Below, piece after piece: positions 25,601 through 36,924 of a DNA stretch of 64,000 nt (positions are counted from its first letter, which is position 1; every line of letters begins with the position of its first letter). The notes beneath the pieces were generated by a model. It had not been told where the DNA came from. It worked only from the letters and a program-made list of their open reading frames with translations, and made no database searches. Source of the stretch: Populus alba (Eukaryota > Streptophyta > Magnoliopsida > Malpighiales > Salicaceae); NCBI RefSeq assembly GCF_005239225.2, contig NC_133300.1, positions 14,785,875-14,849,874 on the forward strand. The letters are read 5' to 3'. Position numbers and translations under genes: made by a program.

Positions 25601-26328
25601 AGCTTTTGCAGCTAGCGTACTGCTGTTTGATTGATATTTTCTGGAGTATAAATGCTAGAAATATTAATTAGTAAAAACTCAGGTAAAGTTTCATGTTGTG
25701 TATTTCTGTGATTGACCTCTGCTGGTGCCTTATACGTAGGTTGCTGATTTTGGACTTTCAAAGGAAGAGGTCTTTGATGAGCGCAGCTCTGGCTTGAAGG
25801 GCACATATGGCTACATAGATCCAGTGTACATATCCACAAACAAGTTCACCATGAAGAGTGACATCTACAGTTTTGGTATTATCATCTTCGAACTTATTAC
25901 AGCCATCCACCCACATCAAAACCTAATGGAATATGTTAATCTTGTAAGTCCTGCGCTCTCTTCTAACTAGCAGATTTGTTCATTTAATAATTTAAAATTA
26001 TGTGAACCCCAAAATGTCTTCTTTTTTTCCCTCTCGGAAGGCTGGTATGAGCCCAGATGGTGTTGACGAAATACTAGACAAGAGGCTGGTTGGAGAATGC
26101 AACATAGCAGACGTGAGGGACCTAGCTACCGTTGCCCACAAATGCTTGCAAAAATTCCAAAGGAAGCGACCCTCGATAGGAGAAGTTTCACAGGCTATAC
26201 TGAAGATAAAACAAAGGTGCCTTGCCAAGGAAGACACCATGTCTATAGAAGTTTCACGAGTTCTAACCAGGATAGAGGATCAACAGGTGGAGTTGAGTAG
26301 GATGGCCAGCAAAAAAGATGTGGAGTGA
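22635..26328 (+). CDS. CRLK2: CRLK2-like calcium/calmodulin-regulated receptor-like kinase, 7 coding exons
   Basis: Exons 22635-22963, 23408-23561, 24175-24301, 25176-25261, 25347-25418, 25740-25943 and 26041-26328 join in phase to 1260 nt, 419 aa. There is one membrane segment at about 9-30 with almost no ectodomain, a linker, then a Ser/Thr kinase domain at about 118-385. Seen: glycine loop GQGSFGPVYK (124-133), Lys145, HRDLKSANILLD (239-250), DFG (259-261) and a DPVYIS activation segment (283-288). All catalytic residues are present, so it should be active and of RD type. CRLK proteins are plasma-membrane kinases; CRLK1 links calcium/calmodulin to cold tolerance through MEKK1, and CRLK2 is its paralogue. 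End-to-end similarity to Arabidopsis At5g15730 is from memory. The chosen ATG matches that protein's MVNKAELV-type start. Confidence 0.92.
24768..24860 (+). mobile_element. tRNA-derived SINE-like relic in a CRLK2-like intron
   Basis: Box A-like TGGCTCTAGTGG at 24773-24784 and box B-like GTTCAAATCCC at 24801-24811 sit at tRNA-like spacing inside intron 3. An A-rich stretch follows near 24850. No clear target duplication was seen. Confidence 0.45.
25487..25620 (-). mobile_element. Possible SINE-like relic, minus orientation, in a CRLK2-like intron
   Basis: On the minus strand GGTTCAAGTTTCAAATCCC (25532-25514) resembles a box B with its flanking tail. A box A is not clear. A short duplication (ATTAAAGCTT twice) lies near 25583-25605. 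Confidence 0.25.
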
Positions 26329-26800
26329 ATTCTTAGAGGATCCTCTTGCAATTCTGCTTCTTCTCTGTTTAATCTCTCCATGTTCCACTCTCATCAAACT
26401 AGCATGATATACCAGATAGACACCGATGAGTTCCTTTTGCATACTCGAGTTAAAGGTCCCTTCAAGATTCAAGGCGGTCATTAGCTCGACCATGCTCTAA
26501 TTAATTTTCTTTTGTTTCACAATGTTTATATACCTGACCGCATAGAATGAGACTGAAAGATGGGTATAATTCTCGTCCTAGTCTTTGCATCAACAGTTCA
26601 CACTATAAATTTTGTAGATATTTCATCTTTTATGCCTTGAGGAACTCTTTTGAAGAAGATGCGTCGAGGAAATGTTGTGGTTTCGAAAGTTGCAATTGCT
26701 ATCTACACACACACTCGCACACAATTTTATCAATCTCAACATTTGTTGCAAGTTTCATGTATTCAGTGCCATTTGAGTTTTGAAAAAGATACACCCTCAT
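26329..26800 (+). other. Probable 3' UTR of the CRLK2-like gene
   Basis: Non-coding, moderately AT-rich sequence after the TGA. No single polyadenylation signal stands out. Open frames here are short and unrecognised. Confidence 0.4.
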
Positions 26801-28940
26801 GATATTTTGGTTCTTCAAGCTTGTGGGTGTATGATTAGGTACTAAACCACCAGAAACTGAAATCATCTTATCTTTCTATTTATCTTTTTTTCCCTAATGG
26901 CAGGACCTAGAAAATATTTTAAGAGCATGTTGATCTCTGAGTTAAGGTGTAATGGGATCCAAACAAACCTAGATACAATAATGGAAGCCGCCTGCATTAA
27001 ATAAAATTTTATAAGAAATAGTATTGCACATTAAGTGCGCGATTGGCATTGCAGTAAAAGAGATACGCACTTGTTAATTTTATTTTCTTAAAATTATTAT
27101 TTTTTAGTATGTCCTTTTGATTTTGATGTGTTATTATTAAAAATAAAATTTTTAAAAAAAAATAATAAAATATTATTCTAAGATATTTATAAAAAATATA
27201 ATATATATTATACTCTTATACAAACTTTAAAAGGCTTGCTAGCTAAAGTTGATCCAGGGATGGACCATTGCGCAAGTGAGATTAATTAATTTTTTCTAAG
27301 AGTTTGATCCATAAAACTTTATGCAGAGGTGATGATGATTTTTTATTTCAAGCAAAATATTACATTGCATTGCATTACAATAACGGACTTTTTTTTTTAT
27401 GTGCTCTGTGGAATAGATTAATTTTTTTTTAATATAAAAAAAAATATTCAAATGATAATAATTTAAATAAATTTGAATTAACTTGATTAAACAGCAATTC
27501 ATAATAACAATGGCCTTAAATTAGTCAAGAAAACAAAAATCAAACCAAATTTTAAAAAACTTTACATATTATGATCTACTTTTTTTTATGAATAAAGGAC
27601 AACATGACATCCATTGAATTATTTTATCCGAGATAAATATATTGACACCATGATTAGCTTTTTTATAGTTAAAATAAGGTCGGCCAAACATTTCTCCGTC
27701 TTCTTTTTCCTGCCATTTTTCTTTCTTTTCTCAACATTTAAAGACTGAAACATGATAAAAATAAAATTAAGGATTAAAATGTAAAAATCTAAAAGGACAA
27801 GGACCAAAAATGCAAAATTTAAAACTTGAAAGACCAAATTGAATTTTTCCAATAATTGATGTTCCAAAATCCAAATACTTAGAAATAAGGTTTTTTTTAT
27901 GGTCGGATTATGGATTAATCAAGTGTTCATTCAATTAAATTCACTCTCTATAGTTAAGGAAGACGATCTCTTGATGAAAGAATGATAATACCTACAAACA
28001 CGGAAAGTCCTTTTTAGATGGATTTAAAGATCTTAGATGCTTAAGTTAGTATTTTTGTAAAGAAAAATAGTATTAAATTTAAGAACAGTATTTTTTGTTC
28101 TTTTTTATATAAAATTAATGTCATGTAAGAAAATAATATATATGTGTTGATAATAGAAATTATAAACCTTTTATCTGAGTAATTTAAAGGGCTCAGATAC
28201 CACATGTGAGCCCATGGATACCAATATGTATCCAAAATTACATTTTAGGTCAAAAATATGTTTTTAAAAATAAGGCTTATGATAAAGATTTTTAACGAGT
28301 TCCGTGTCTTTTGGGATTTAGGGTTCTTTGTTATTCCAGGTAATTTCTTCAAAAATTAGAAAATTAATCAATTGTTACTTGTTAATCTATATAATTTCTT
28401 CAAAAATTGGAATATTAATCAATCTGAGTTGTTCAATTCTCATACATTAACCGGGGTTTCTTATATTTGATGGAACCCTGAATTATGTACTCCACTTCAT
28501 GGAGAATTCTAGTATAATAAAATCTCACCCTTGGCTTTTTCCACATTAAAAAAAAAAAGAGAAAGAAATTAGTATACACAATCAAACATGGTGTCTATAT
28601 ATAATAATAATAAGTTGTTTCAATTAAACTATTAACTTAAATTATGGTATGACATATGTAGTGACGATAAAGATAGGCCCCAAATTGTCTATATACATAG
28701 TATCAATACAAGTCCAATTGGCATATATGACACAAGAGAACATCATTTGAGAAATTCTATGGTTATTTAATGTTATTAAATCCCAATAAAAAATGGAGGA
28801 GTTTCCTTCATTTTTTGTTGTTCTCCCAAAAAAAAAAAAACAATATACCCATAAATAAATAAATAAAAACACTTGCATTTATAAAAGAAAATAGTAAACT
28901 ATGCATGTATTTAAGTAATAGTAGATATATTGTTTGGAAA
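26801..28940. other. AT-rich intergenic region
   Basis: No gene. It contains a degenerate AT-rich repeat near 27050-27200, a 51-bp imperfect tandem repeat at about 28341-28440, and a GGGCTC/GAGCCC hairpin at 28189-28213. Confidence 0.5.
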
Positions 28941-28944
28941 CACA

Positions 28945-29125
28945 GTGCAAACCGTATTTTTAAAAAAAATTATTTTTTAAATTTAAAATTAATTTTTTTT
29001 ATGTTTTGAATCGTTTTGATGTCTTGATCTTAAAAATAATTTTTTAAAAATAAAAATTTTTTATTTTAACACATTTCAACTCGAAAAATATTTTAAAAAA
29101 TAACCATAACTATACTTCCAACCAT
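28945..29125. repeat. AT-rich MITE-like repeat, copy 5
   Basis: The block shares the GTTTTGATGTCTTGATCTTAAAAATAA core and the ending AAAATATTTTAAAAAATAACC with the copies at 19.6 and 51.1 kb. Confidence 0.55.
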
Positions 29126-30903
29126 GTTATAATCAGGAGTGATAGCTTTATATATTTATTATATTAAATATTGTTCGTTGTGATGGCTAGTATAATGAGC
29201 GCACATGATCTTCACGCTGTCTAATAAATTAAGAAATAAGAATCCAGTATATAATAAGAAGAAATCTAAAAAGTGTCTTGGTTACATTCTTCATGCATTC
29301 ACAAGTAATTATGTGTTCACGACTTGTTTTTTTGACTTTTTATTTTTTTAATGTTTAATGTTTTTTTTCTTACTTCACTCAAACACAGATATTAGTCTTA
29401 GATCATAAATTTTGATTTATTTTATATAATATTATTATGATCTAGCGAAAAATAATATGTGCTTGCTTAATTTTATATATATAAAAATTGATAATAAATT
29501 AAAAATTAGAGGAATGGAATTAATAATAAAAAAAAAACACAGAAATGACAGTCTTTTTTAAGCTTTGTGTTATTAGCGTTTTTTAGGAGTTTTCTCTCTT
29601 GGAACTTGGAAAAAAAATTTGGTCCCTTTACTTCTTTAATTAAGTATTTTAGTTTAAAATTTTATTTTATTTATTTTTCAATTCTTGTTTTAAAAGGAGA
29701 GAGAAAAAATTTGATTTGTCAATTTTCATTAACAAAAAAGCATATTTGTGTCAAAGTTCTATTTACTAAAAGAATATCATTGAAGTATTTTTAAATTTTT
29801 ATATTGTAAGAAAAAAGTAATTCAGGGTTGAAAGAGTTTTTTTTCCATTTAATTTTGTGCTTTTAAAGTTTTTGGGGTTTATAAATTGATTTTGAAAGGT
29901 TGTTTATGAAGAGTTTTTAGGTGAAAATGAGTTGGGAAAATATATTTTTAGTCAACCTCCTCTTGATTTTGCGACCATTGTATATGGTGGTCAAAATCTG
30001 GACAGCACAACAATGTATTATTTATTGCAACAAGCTATTAGTTTTATTCTTTTAAAAAAATATTAGATGGACAACGCATCGTCCTCTCAACTTCAAAAAA
30101 AAAAAAGTTTTAAAAGGCCCAATGGTCCTTGTGCCTAGGCTTATTTTAAAGGCTCAATTGTTGTACTACACAGACAGCATGACTTTTTTATATTTTATAT
30201 TTTTTTTAATAATTTAGATGTCATATTTTTAATAATTAATTAAAAATATACTTTATATATTATTTTATTAAAATTTTAAATTAATTAATAGTATATTTAA
30301 ATATTATTTAATGTAATTTCGTTTAATTTCTACTATGTTTTTTAATAATTTCTACTATTATTAAAAAGAATACTTTTTTATTTTTTTTAAAAAAATAAAA
30401 ATTTTTCTTTTCATATAAGCCATAATAATTGATTTTATTTTATTTATTTATTTTATCTATTATTAGCATAATTTTTTTTGTCATATGATTAAATAAAAAT
30501 ATTTTTTTAAAAAAAGTTATTAAACCTAGTTATATTTATAATTCAAGTTATAAATTTGATAATTTAATTCAGGTTAATTTAATTTGCTTCAAATTTTTCA
30601 AAAAAAATGATGAGTTTTTTAAATGTTTTTTAAGTTAACCATATTTTTAATAAGTCATCTTACTTGTATTTAGATTTGGATTGATTATATTTATTTACGT
30701 ATTTCTCACAACTTGACAACATAATATTTGGGTAATCTTTGAATTCCTTTTTAACATTTATTTGAAAATAAATTCCTTAATCAATTTTATTAAATATATA
30801 CATTATATTTGTGAGTATATGGTTCAATTTTGTTCTTTTTGCTAAAACAACACGTTAGCAAGCTACTTATTTGCTTTGACTTCTAGCTTAGCATGCGCCA
30901 TAA
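29126..30903. other. AT-rich intergenic region
   Basis: Very A/T-rich, low-complexity sequence with poly-T runs. No gene or clear repeat boundary is recognised. Confidence 0.5.
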
Positions 30904-32090
30904 TCTAGTATATACTAAATGTCATGCCCGTGTATTGAAACATTGTAATGTAATGGTGTCTTTATATATATAAAAACAATTGGCGAGTATAACATACATA
31001 CATGTGGAAGGTATTTGCACCCTTCGAGTTACATGTGCAGCATATTCAATGGCTAAAGTCTCCTTTCCATCATGTTGTTGGAAGATTTGTGATATCCTAT
31101 TCTTTTTAAGGTGGTATGTGTTGTTGATGGTGACATGGTTTGTCACCAATGTCATTTTTTTTTTCCTTTCCTTGATTTTTATGTTGGCCATGTAAAATTT
31201 CAAATTTATCCTCTAATTTATTAGGATTTGCACTTTGGTCCTTTTCATATTGTTTTTTTTCTTAGCTCTTTTTAAAATTTTTGATCTATTTTTTATTTTA
31301 TTCTTCAATCTCAACATGTGATATGATACTTTTTTTGGTGAAATGACATTTTTTTCTATTTGGTTCTTAATTTTTTTATAGTTATTTTTTAGGTTATTTT
31401 GTTAAATTGACTTTTCTTTTTATTTTCACCACTCAATCAAAGATTCATTTTTTATTTTTATTTTTATGTTAGTTTAGATCCTTAAATTCTTGTCCTTATT
31501 TTTATTTTATATTTTTTATTACTATTTTTTAAATCCTTTTGTATAATTGAAATTTTTTTTTACTAATTTTATCCTTCAATATTTGTTTGATTTAAAATTC
31601 AATTTCATGAATTTTTCTAGATAAGATAACTCAGGTCTAATAACTGAAGTCAGGGTTTTGAAAAAGAATTAACACTATTTGTTTTGTTTAAATTATATTT
31701 GGTTATCCTCATTTCAAGACAAAGATCACATATTTGGTAATATAATCACAATTAACTTGGTTCAACCCTAATTAGTAGGATCGTAAGTCTATCATACTAA
31801 TTCATGTTAACCAGAGCCATTTTATTTAGATATTTTTTTTACTTCATTTCATCCTTCCACAATTAATCCAGGTTATGTTATTTTGTCTTTTTGAAAAAAT
31901 ATTTTTTCTTACGTAACTATGACTTCAAAAAAAAAAAAAAATATATAATAAGTTCATTTGAAATGGTTTTTTTTTTTTAATTAAAATAAAATAAATTATT
32001 TAACTTTAGTCATGTTTCTCACTTGAGTCATGAATTTTTTTTTAAAAAAAAAAAGTCTAACCCCGCGGGAAAGGACGGGGCCACACCCAG
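30904..32090 (+). mobile_element. Candidate non-autonomous Helitron
   Basis: The left end begins TCTAGTATATACTAAATGTC followed by ATGCCCGTG, a typical plant Helitron 5' terminus, and is preceded by A (30903). The right end has a GC hairpin, CCCCG (32061-32065) pairing with CGGGG (32076-32080), six bases, then CCAG and a following T (32091). A Helitron should end CTRR next to T, so CCAG would be CTAG with one substitution. The 1187-bp interior is T-rich with no Rep/helicase frame. Insertion between A and T and absence of target duplication fit the class. Confidence 0.5.
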
Positions 32091-32630
32091 TATAGTTCTA
32101 TCTGCGAATACTTATTGCTCCCTAAACTCCACGTATGGCGTTTTCTTTATTACCTGAGTGCAAAGGAGAGATTTTTTGACCTTGAAACAAATGGTGTGCA
32201 AGCCTCCAAAAATCAAATCTAGCTAATCACATGCTTCACAGGCATTACGTTCTCCTCTTCAATAGCAAGTCAATACCATATCGCAGGGACAGTATAACAA
32301 TAAGCACTCACAAGGGCCACAACCATGCCTAAACAAGTGCCTTATTCTCCCCGCACTCTATTATATTTCATTCAACACTCAAAACAGTGGCTGAAAGCGG
32401 AGCAGTTCAGCCACAAAAGAAAATAAGAGGAGGGAGCACCGTAGTGGGAGATAAAAAATACTTATGCAGATGAAGAAAGTGATGTTCTCACCTCCGGCAG
32501 CTGATGATGGGATGTTATCATCAACGAAGTTTTGACAATCCCAACTCGCAAGCAAAGTCTATCGTCCTCAGGATCCACTTTTGGACACCACACCTTTCCA
32601 ACATCTTTAATATATCCAGTGACTCACTTC
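32091..32630 (-). other. 3' flank and probable 3' UTR of the PI4K gamma gene
   Basis: Less AT-rich than the neighbouring intergenic DNA, with no open frame of interest. It lies directly downstream of the minus-strand stop codon. Confidence 0.45.
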
Positions 32631-34551
32631 TCAAAACTGGCAGGAAGTTCCAAGCCTCTGTCTTTGCCTCTGACCTGCACTTCCAGATTCACAATTAATG
32701 AAAGCTGGATATAAAAGTTTCTTAAAGTTCTCAAGAAACAGAACCCACTCCCCTTCATCCAGATCAGCTAGCGTCACAAAACTCATGCTTGAAGGAAGCT
32801 GCTCATTAACACTCCTGTTTCCGGAAGAAGAACCAGCCAGGTAACCACTTCTCCGTATCTCACCCTCGTGCCGCCAGCTGTTCTCACCGCCACTTATTTT
32901 CTTTAATAACATGGACATCCTTGAAATGTTTGTAATCTTGTCCTCTGTAGGGCCAGCGTATTCATCTCTGCTTAAATTCAACTCCTCCTCCTCAATGTCT
33001 GCCTCTCCCTCCTCCTCCTCCGCACTCTCCTCTAGCTTGGAAAGTGGATTTAGCACATTTTTGGATTTGGACATGAAACAATGAGGTCTCATTTCTAATT
33101 TATCTCCTATATTTGAAGTCAAACGTAATTCCTCACAGTCAATGTCAAACTGAAACTCCTCATTGTCTTCCAGTTTCACCTCATCAACAAGATATTTCAT
33201 CTCCCCGAGCAGACTCCTTGCCTTAATGCATATAAGCTCAAGCTCACTGGGCTCCTCTCCATGGCTTCGAAACTCTCTGCTCATCACCTCACCAATCTCA
33301 GCAAGACATAAGCCAAAAGCTGCTGCTTCCTTTAGGAAAATTGTACAAACAACCAAGACTCTGAGGCATGCCTCTCGAATCATTGGTAGTTCCCTCCGAA
33401 GCATATCAGAATCTTGGAAAGGGTCAAGATTATTTATATACTCAAGTTCATCCTCAGAGAATGGAATCGATGCTTGTGGCCAATGGATCCACTCAAAGTA
33501 TGGATCCTCCAAACTTTCAGGAAGGCAAAGGCCATGATCAATGGGAATGAGCTCCACCTGACCAAACCTCCCAATCCCATCAACCTTCTTGACCAGAAGG
33601 TTCCCAGCATGTCTGTCAGTGTTAAGGATCCGTATATCTAAAATTCCTATCCTATGCACAGCAGTGACAGGAAAGCTCGAAGTCCCATAGTCACTGGCAT
33701 CAAAATCATGAGGTATGAACTGCTGCAACGATGCAATCTTGCTAACATGGTTTCTCTGTTGATTTTTATTTCCATCAACACCATCATTGACATTGAAAAT
33801 CGAGTGTGTCACCTTCACAAGGGCAGTTGAGGGCACATTGGCAAAGTGATTATAGTCCAGAAGGTAAGCTGCCACTTCTCTGAACCCAGTCTCTCCAACA
33901 CGCACTGAACGTTTGAGGCCTGGCTGCCCTAGAGCTTTTCCAACGAAACCTTTTGGATTGTTAGGGGCATAAGGTTCCTCATCTGTGGGCTTCACAATAG
34001 CAATATTTTCACCATGGCAATTCTTGAAATAGTATGTACCACCAAGGCCACTATGAATAGGAATTGGATCAACCCCAATCCTCAATGCTTTCACAATATC
34101 ATTTACCATTTGTTTTACTTTAGCAAAGTGCTCTGAAAATCCTAGTATCTCAATTGGGCCACTCCAATCACTGCTGAAGATCCTTCCCAGAGGACGAGAG
34201 ACATGGTGTAGATGAGCTTCTGTGCATAGAATTCTTGGTAAGAAGAAGTGGAGAATCATTTCTACCTGCACCAAGGTCGTTTTTTAACACCTTGTCCCCA
34301 ATTATCAATGACCTCTCCTCAGTTGGGACATTGAGGGCAAGCTGTAATTTCCTCTTAACAGTATGGGCATTGTCACTCCTGTCTAATTCCATACCCAAAA
34401 CAATGCCAGTTTTGGTCTGAACAAATACACGCCCCCTTCCAGAAGGCTTTCTTTCCATTCTTTTATTCACACAACACTCACCACTGAGGGGTCCTTCTAA
34501 ATTTGCAACTGCCACATCTATATGTACAGGATGGTCCAGATCAGGACACAT
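32631..34551 (-). CDS. PI4KG: Type II phosphatidylinositol 4-kinase gamma with a frame break
   Basis: Intronless coding region of about 639 codons in two frames. The N-terminal part (34551-34168, 127 aa) begins MCPDLDHPV and carries a ubiquitin-like domain at about residues 40-107, ending SSGKDLQQ then TGA. The rest continues in another frame from about 34169: SGPIEILGF, the ATP-site block IAIVKPTDEEP, GETGFREVAAYLLDY, catalytic loop LNTDRHAGNLL, metal-site IPIDHGLCLPE, and the family ending RQRLGTSCQF. Relatives read straight through this junction, so the shift (net +1 or -2 near 34170) is either a real mutation or a sequence error. Family members have a ubiquitin-like and a PI3K/PI4K-type domain; in plants several act as protein kinases more clearly than lipid kinases. 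Apart from the break, motifs are intact. Translation of the second frame alone could start at ATG 34259. Confidence 0.85.
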
Positions 34552-35299
34552 GGAAGGAAGAGGAGAAACTGTAAAATTCAAAGCCGGCAGCAGAGATGGC
34601 AGCAGCAGGGAGCTTCTCTCTCAAGCAGATGCCAATCTGAAATGCCAACAATGAACACGGGGAGAGTTTTGCGCCTTGCACAACCATAATCAAGGGAGTT
34701 GATTTCAAAGTGATTCTGTAGTTATCACATTGGAACAGTTGATGGTAAAAGGAAGAGACCTGGTGGAACTGCTAGATTGAAGAAGCCATCTGATAATACC
34801 GGCTAAAGGAAACATAAAATACGAATCAGGAATATTAAACTAAGAGATGACTAAAACTCACAGAAATGAAAAATAAGAACAGAGTAACTTAAACAAATTC
34901 ACATATTCTGCTCTTCTTCAAGACAAGACTTGAAGACCCAGAAACCTTAAGGGAACAGAGGTTGGTCAACCATAGAACACTTTAGAAATCAATAAAAAAT
35001 AAATAAATCTGCATGTGGGATGTAGTTAATGGTGAAAAGGGCTTCCTAAATATTGATCCATTCTGGCATCCACATCCTTTAAGTTATAATCTTACATTTT
35101 TCCAAAAGCAATCCCCCCACATCAATAAGAAAACAAGGAACAACTACATTTGGCCATCATTAAAATTTAATGCAATCACATTGATAACCCTTCAACCAGG
35201 GATAACGTGTTTCTTTCTAGTAGAAGATAAATCATGCTAAACATCCTCAATTTTTTTTTGGTTAAACAATTTGCAGTTCAAGGATGCACGCCCTATGCA

Positions 35300-35402
35300 T
35301 GCAGAGGAATTTAATAAATTCCTTCCGGCGCCAGTCTCAGAGTTTGAACCCGGAAGTCAAGAATGGAGCTTACTTCCTTAGCTATCAGGCCTTGAGGTTA
35401 CC
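35300..35402 (-). mobile_element. tRNA-derived SINE-like element, minus orientation
   Basis: On the minus strand, GGCCTGATAGCTAAGG (35391-35376) resembles a pol III box A and GGGTTCAAACTC (35351-35340) a box B, at tRNA-like spacing. It lies in the PI4K gamma leader intron. Confidence 0.5.
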
Positions 35403-35674
35403 ATCCTCAAATTTTATACTAAAGAAGTCACTGTACAATAAGCGAACAAAAAATAGGAATGAGCATTGTAATCTAAGGAACAAGAGAAGACGCTAGTGTT
35501 TCAGATATGTCAACGACATTCACAAGTCTTTCGAGCATGAAATCTAAAAGGTTCTCTATTACATTCAAATGTGCTTTACATGTTATTCTGTAGTAGTAGC
35601 AGTAATAATATATATATATCACTCATAACTGCCCCAATAAGATTTCACTCGGGAAAAAACATTATAAAATTCAT

Positions 35675-35875
35675 AAAAGAAGTAAATTTCGCAGTCAAGT
35701 CGATAAATTATTAAGAAATTAAGTCCATCACTCATGCAATAAAAAAGGCATCTAATTTAACCATCTAGGTGGTTAAAAGAAGTAAATTTCGCAGTCAAAT
35801 GATAAATTATTAAGAAATTAAGTCCATCACTCATGCAATAAAAAAGGCATTCAATTTAACCATCTGGTGACTAGT
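35675..35875. repeat. 100-bp tandem duplication
   Basis: A unit starting AAAAGAAGTAAATTTCGCAG recurs with an exact 100-bp offset (35675 and 35775). The copies are almost identical through the CATCACTCATGCAATAAAAAA segment, so this is a relatively young duplication. It abuts a SINE-like element. Confidence 0.9.
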
Positions 35876-35997
35876 GGTAAGAGCTTGGAATTAAAAAGTT
35901 TGCTCTTTTTATGGTCTTAAGTTTAAGTTTTAGATTGCTCATAGCTCGTTGAATTAATTAAGATACGCGCGTTACACTAAAAAATAAAAAAAAAAAA
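35862..35997 (+). mobile_element. Salicaceae-type SINE-like element with poly(A) tail
   Basis: It begins CATCTGGTGACTAGTGGTAA, a box A-like start common to tRNA-derived plant SINEs. A degenerate box B, AAGTTTAAGTTTTAG, lies at 35919-35933, a GATACGCGCG block at 35961-35970, and an A-rich tail at 35979-35997. CATTCAATTT (35848-35857) and CATCCAATTT (35998-36007) may be a diverged target duplication. Confidence 0.5.
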
Positions 35998-36310
35998 CAT
36001 CCAATTTTCAATTTAGACGTTATATACATTCTTTACAAAATTTCAAGGAACTTTCCGATTTTCAGAAACTGAATCTCCTCTTCCTTTACTGGTGGGAAAC
36101 AAAAAGACAGAAGGAAGAAAAAAAAATTCGAAGAGAAAACCTCACCGGAGATCGGCGAGGCAACGCCTTTGATTGGACGTACGATCTGGATTAGATATTG
36201 GAAGGAGAGAATCACGGCTGTGATGATCCGATGAATCTTCTCTCTCAATCTCTGTCAGTATACTCTCCCGCTTAGGAGATTTTCTAACCTTCCAAGAGAA
36301 TCGGAAATGG

Positions 36311-36320
36311 TATTTTTATA
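36311..36320 (-). promoter_or_regulatory. TATA box of the PI4K gamma gene
   Basis: TATAAAAATA on the minus strand lies about 165 bp upstream of the inferred leader donor. This puts transcription start near 36,285. Confidence 0.5.
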
Positions 36321-36484
36321 GCGGATGAATAAATTAAATTAAATTTACTAATTTATAACTTATATATTTAATTAAATAATATTTTTTATTCTTTTTCCAA
36401 AACTCGACGACCAAATAAGACTTCATTTGCATGCAGATTGGGGCACGTAAGGATAGGGACCCACCATGGATGGTAATCGGTCAC

Positions 36485-36490
36485 CACGTG
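36485..36490. promoter_or_regulatory. G-box/ABRE-like CACGTG in the PI4K gamma promoter
   Basis: CCACGTGGC (36484-36492) lies about 165 bp upstream of the TATA box. It is a full ACGT-core palindrome of the type bound by bZIP (ABF) and bHLH factors; abscisic-acid control is only a possibility. Confidence 0.45.
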
Positions 36491-36599
36491 GCAGGAACCA
36501 AGATATTGGGTGTTTTAGTTTTAGTTTTTTTTGTTAAGATTATGATTGGGTATAACTTATTTATGCATAAAACTCAACCATAAAAAATTAATTTTTTTT

Positions 36600-36696
36600 T
36601 TGTTTTTTAATTTGTTTTAGTAGATCTCACACCCAAATCTCAACCTCCATCTCTAATATAAAAACACATATTATGCGGTTGACGGTATTTTCATCT

Positions 36697-36738
<42 letters not shown>

Positions 36739-36884
36739 AGTATTTTTTTAAAAAAAAAATTGTTATTTATCACACTTACTTTTTCTTTAAATATATGAGA
36801 CAGAGGGGGGGGAGTCAATCTTGAAAGCAAAACTCAATTTTTTTTGATCAACCATGCAACGATCTCATAACTAATATATAAATG

Positions 36885-36924
<40 letters not shown>

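Larger units (their letters stand above)
34637..36145 (-). other. Probable leader intron of the PI4K gamma gene
   Basis: On the minus strand a CTCCG|GTGAG donor lies at 36146/36145 and a GGCATTTCAG acceptor ends at 34637, placing an intron of about 1.5 kb in the 5' leader. It carries SINE-like insertions and a 100-bp tandem duplication. Additional small leader exons cannot be excluded. Confidence 0.45.

Noticed and set aside
33163..33641. Plus-strand open frames across the PI4K gamma coding region
   Set aside because: Antisense shadows of a strongly conserved coding sequence on the minus strand.
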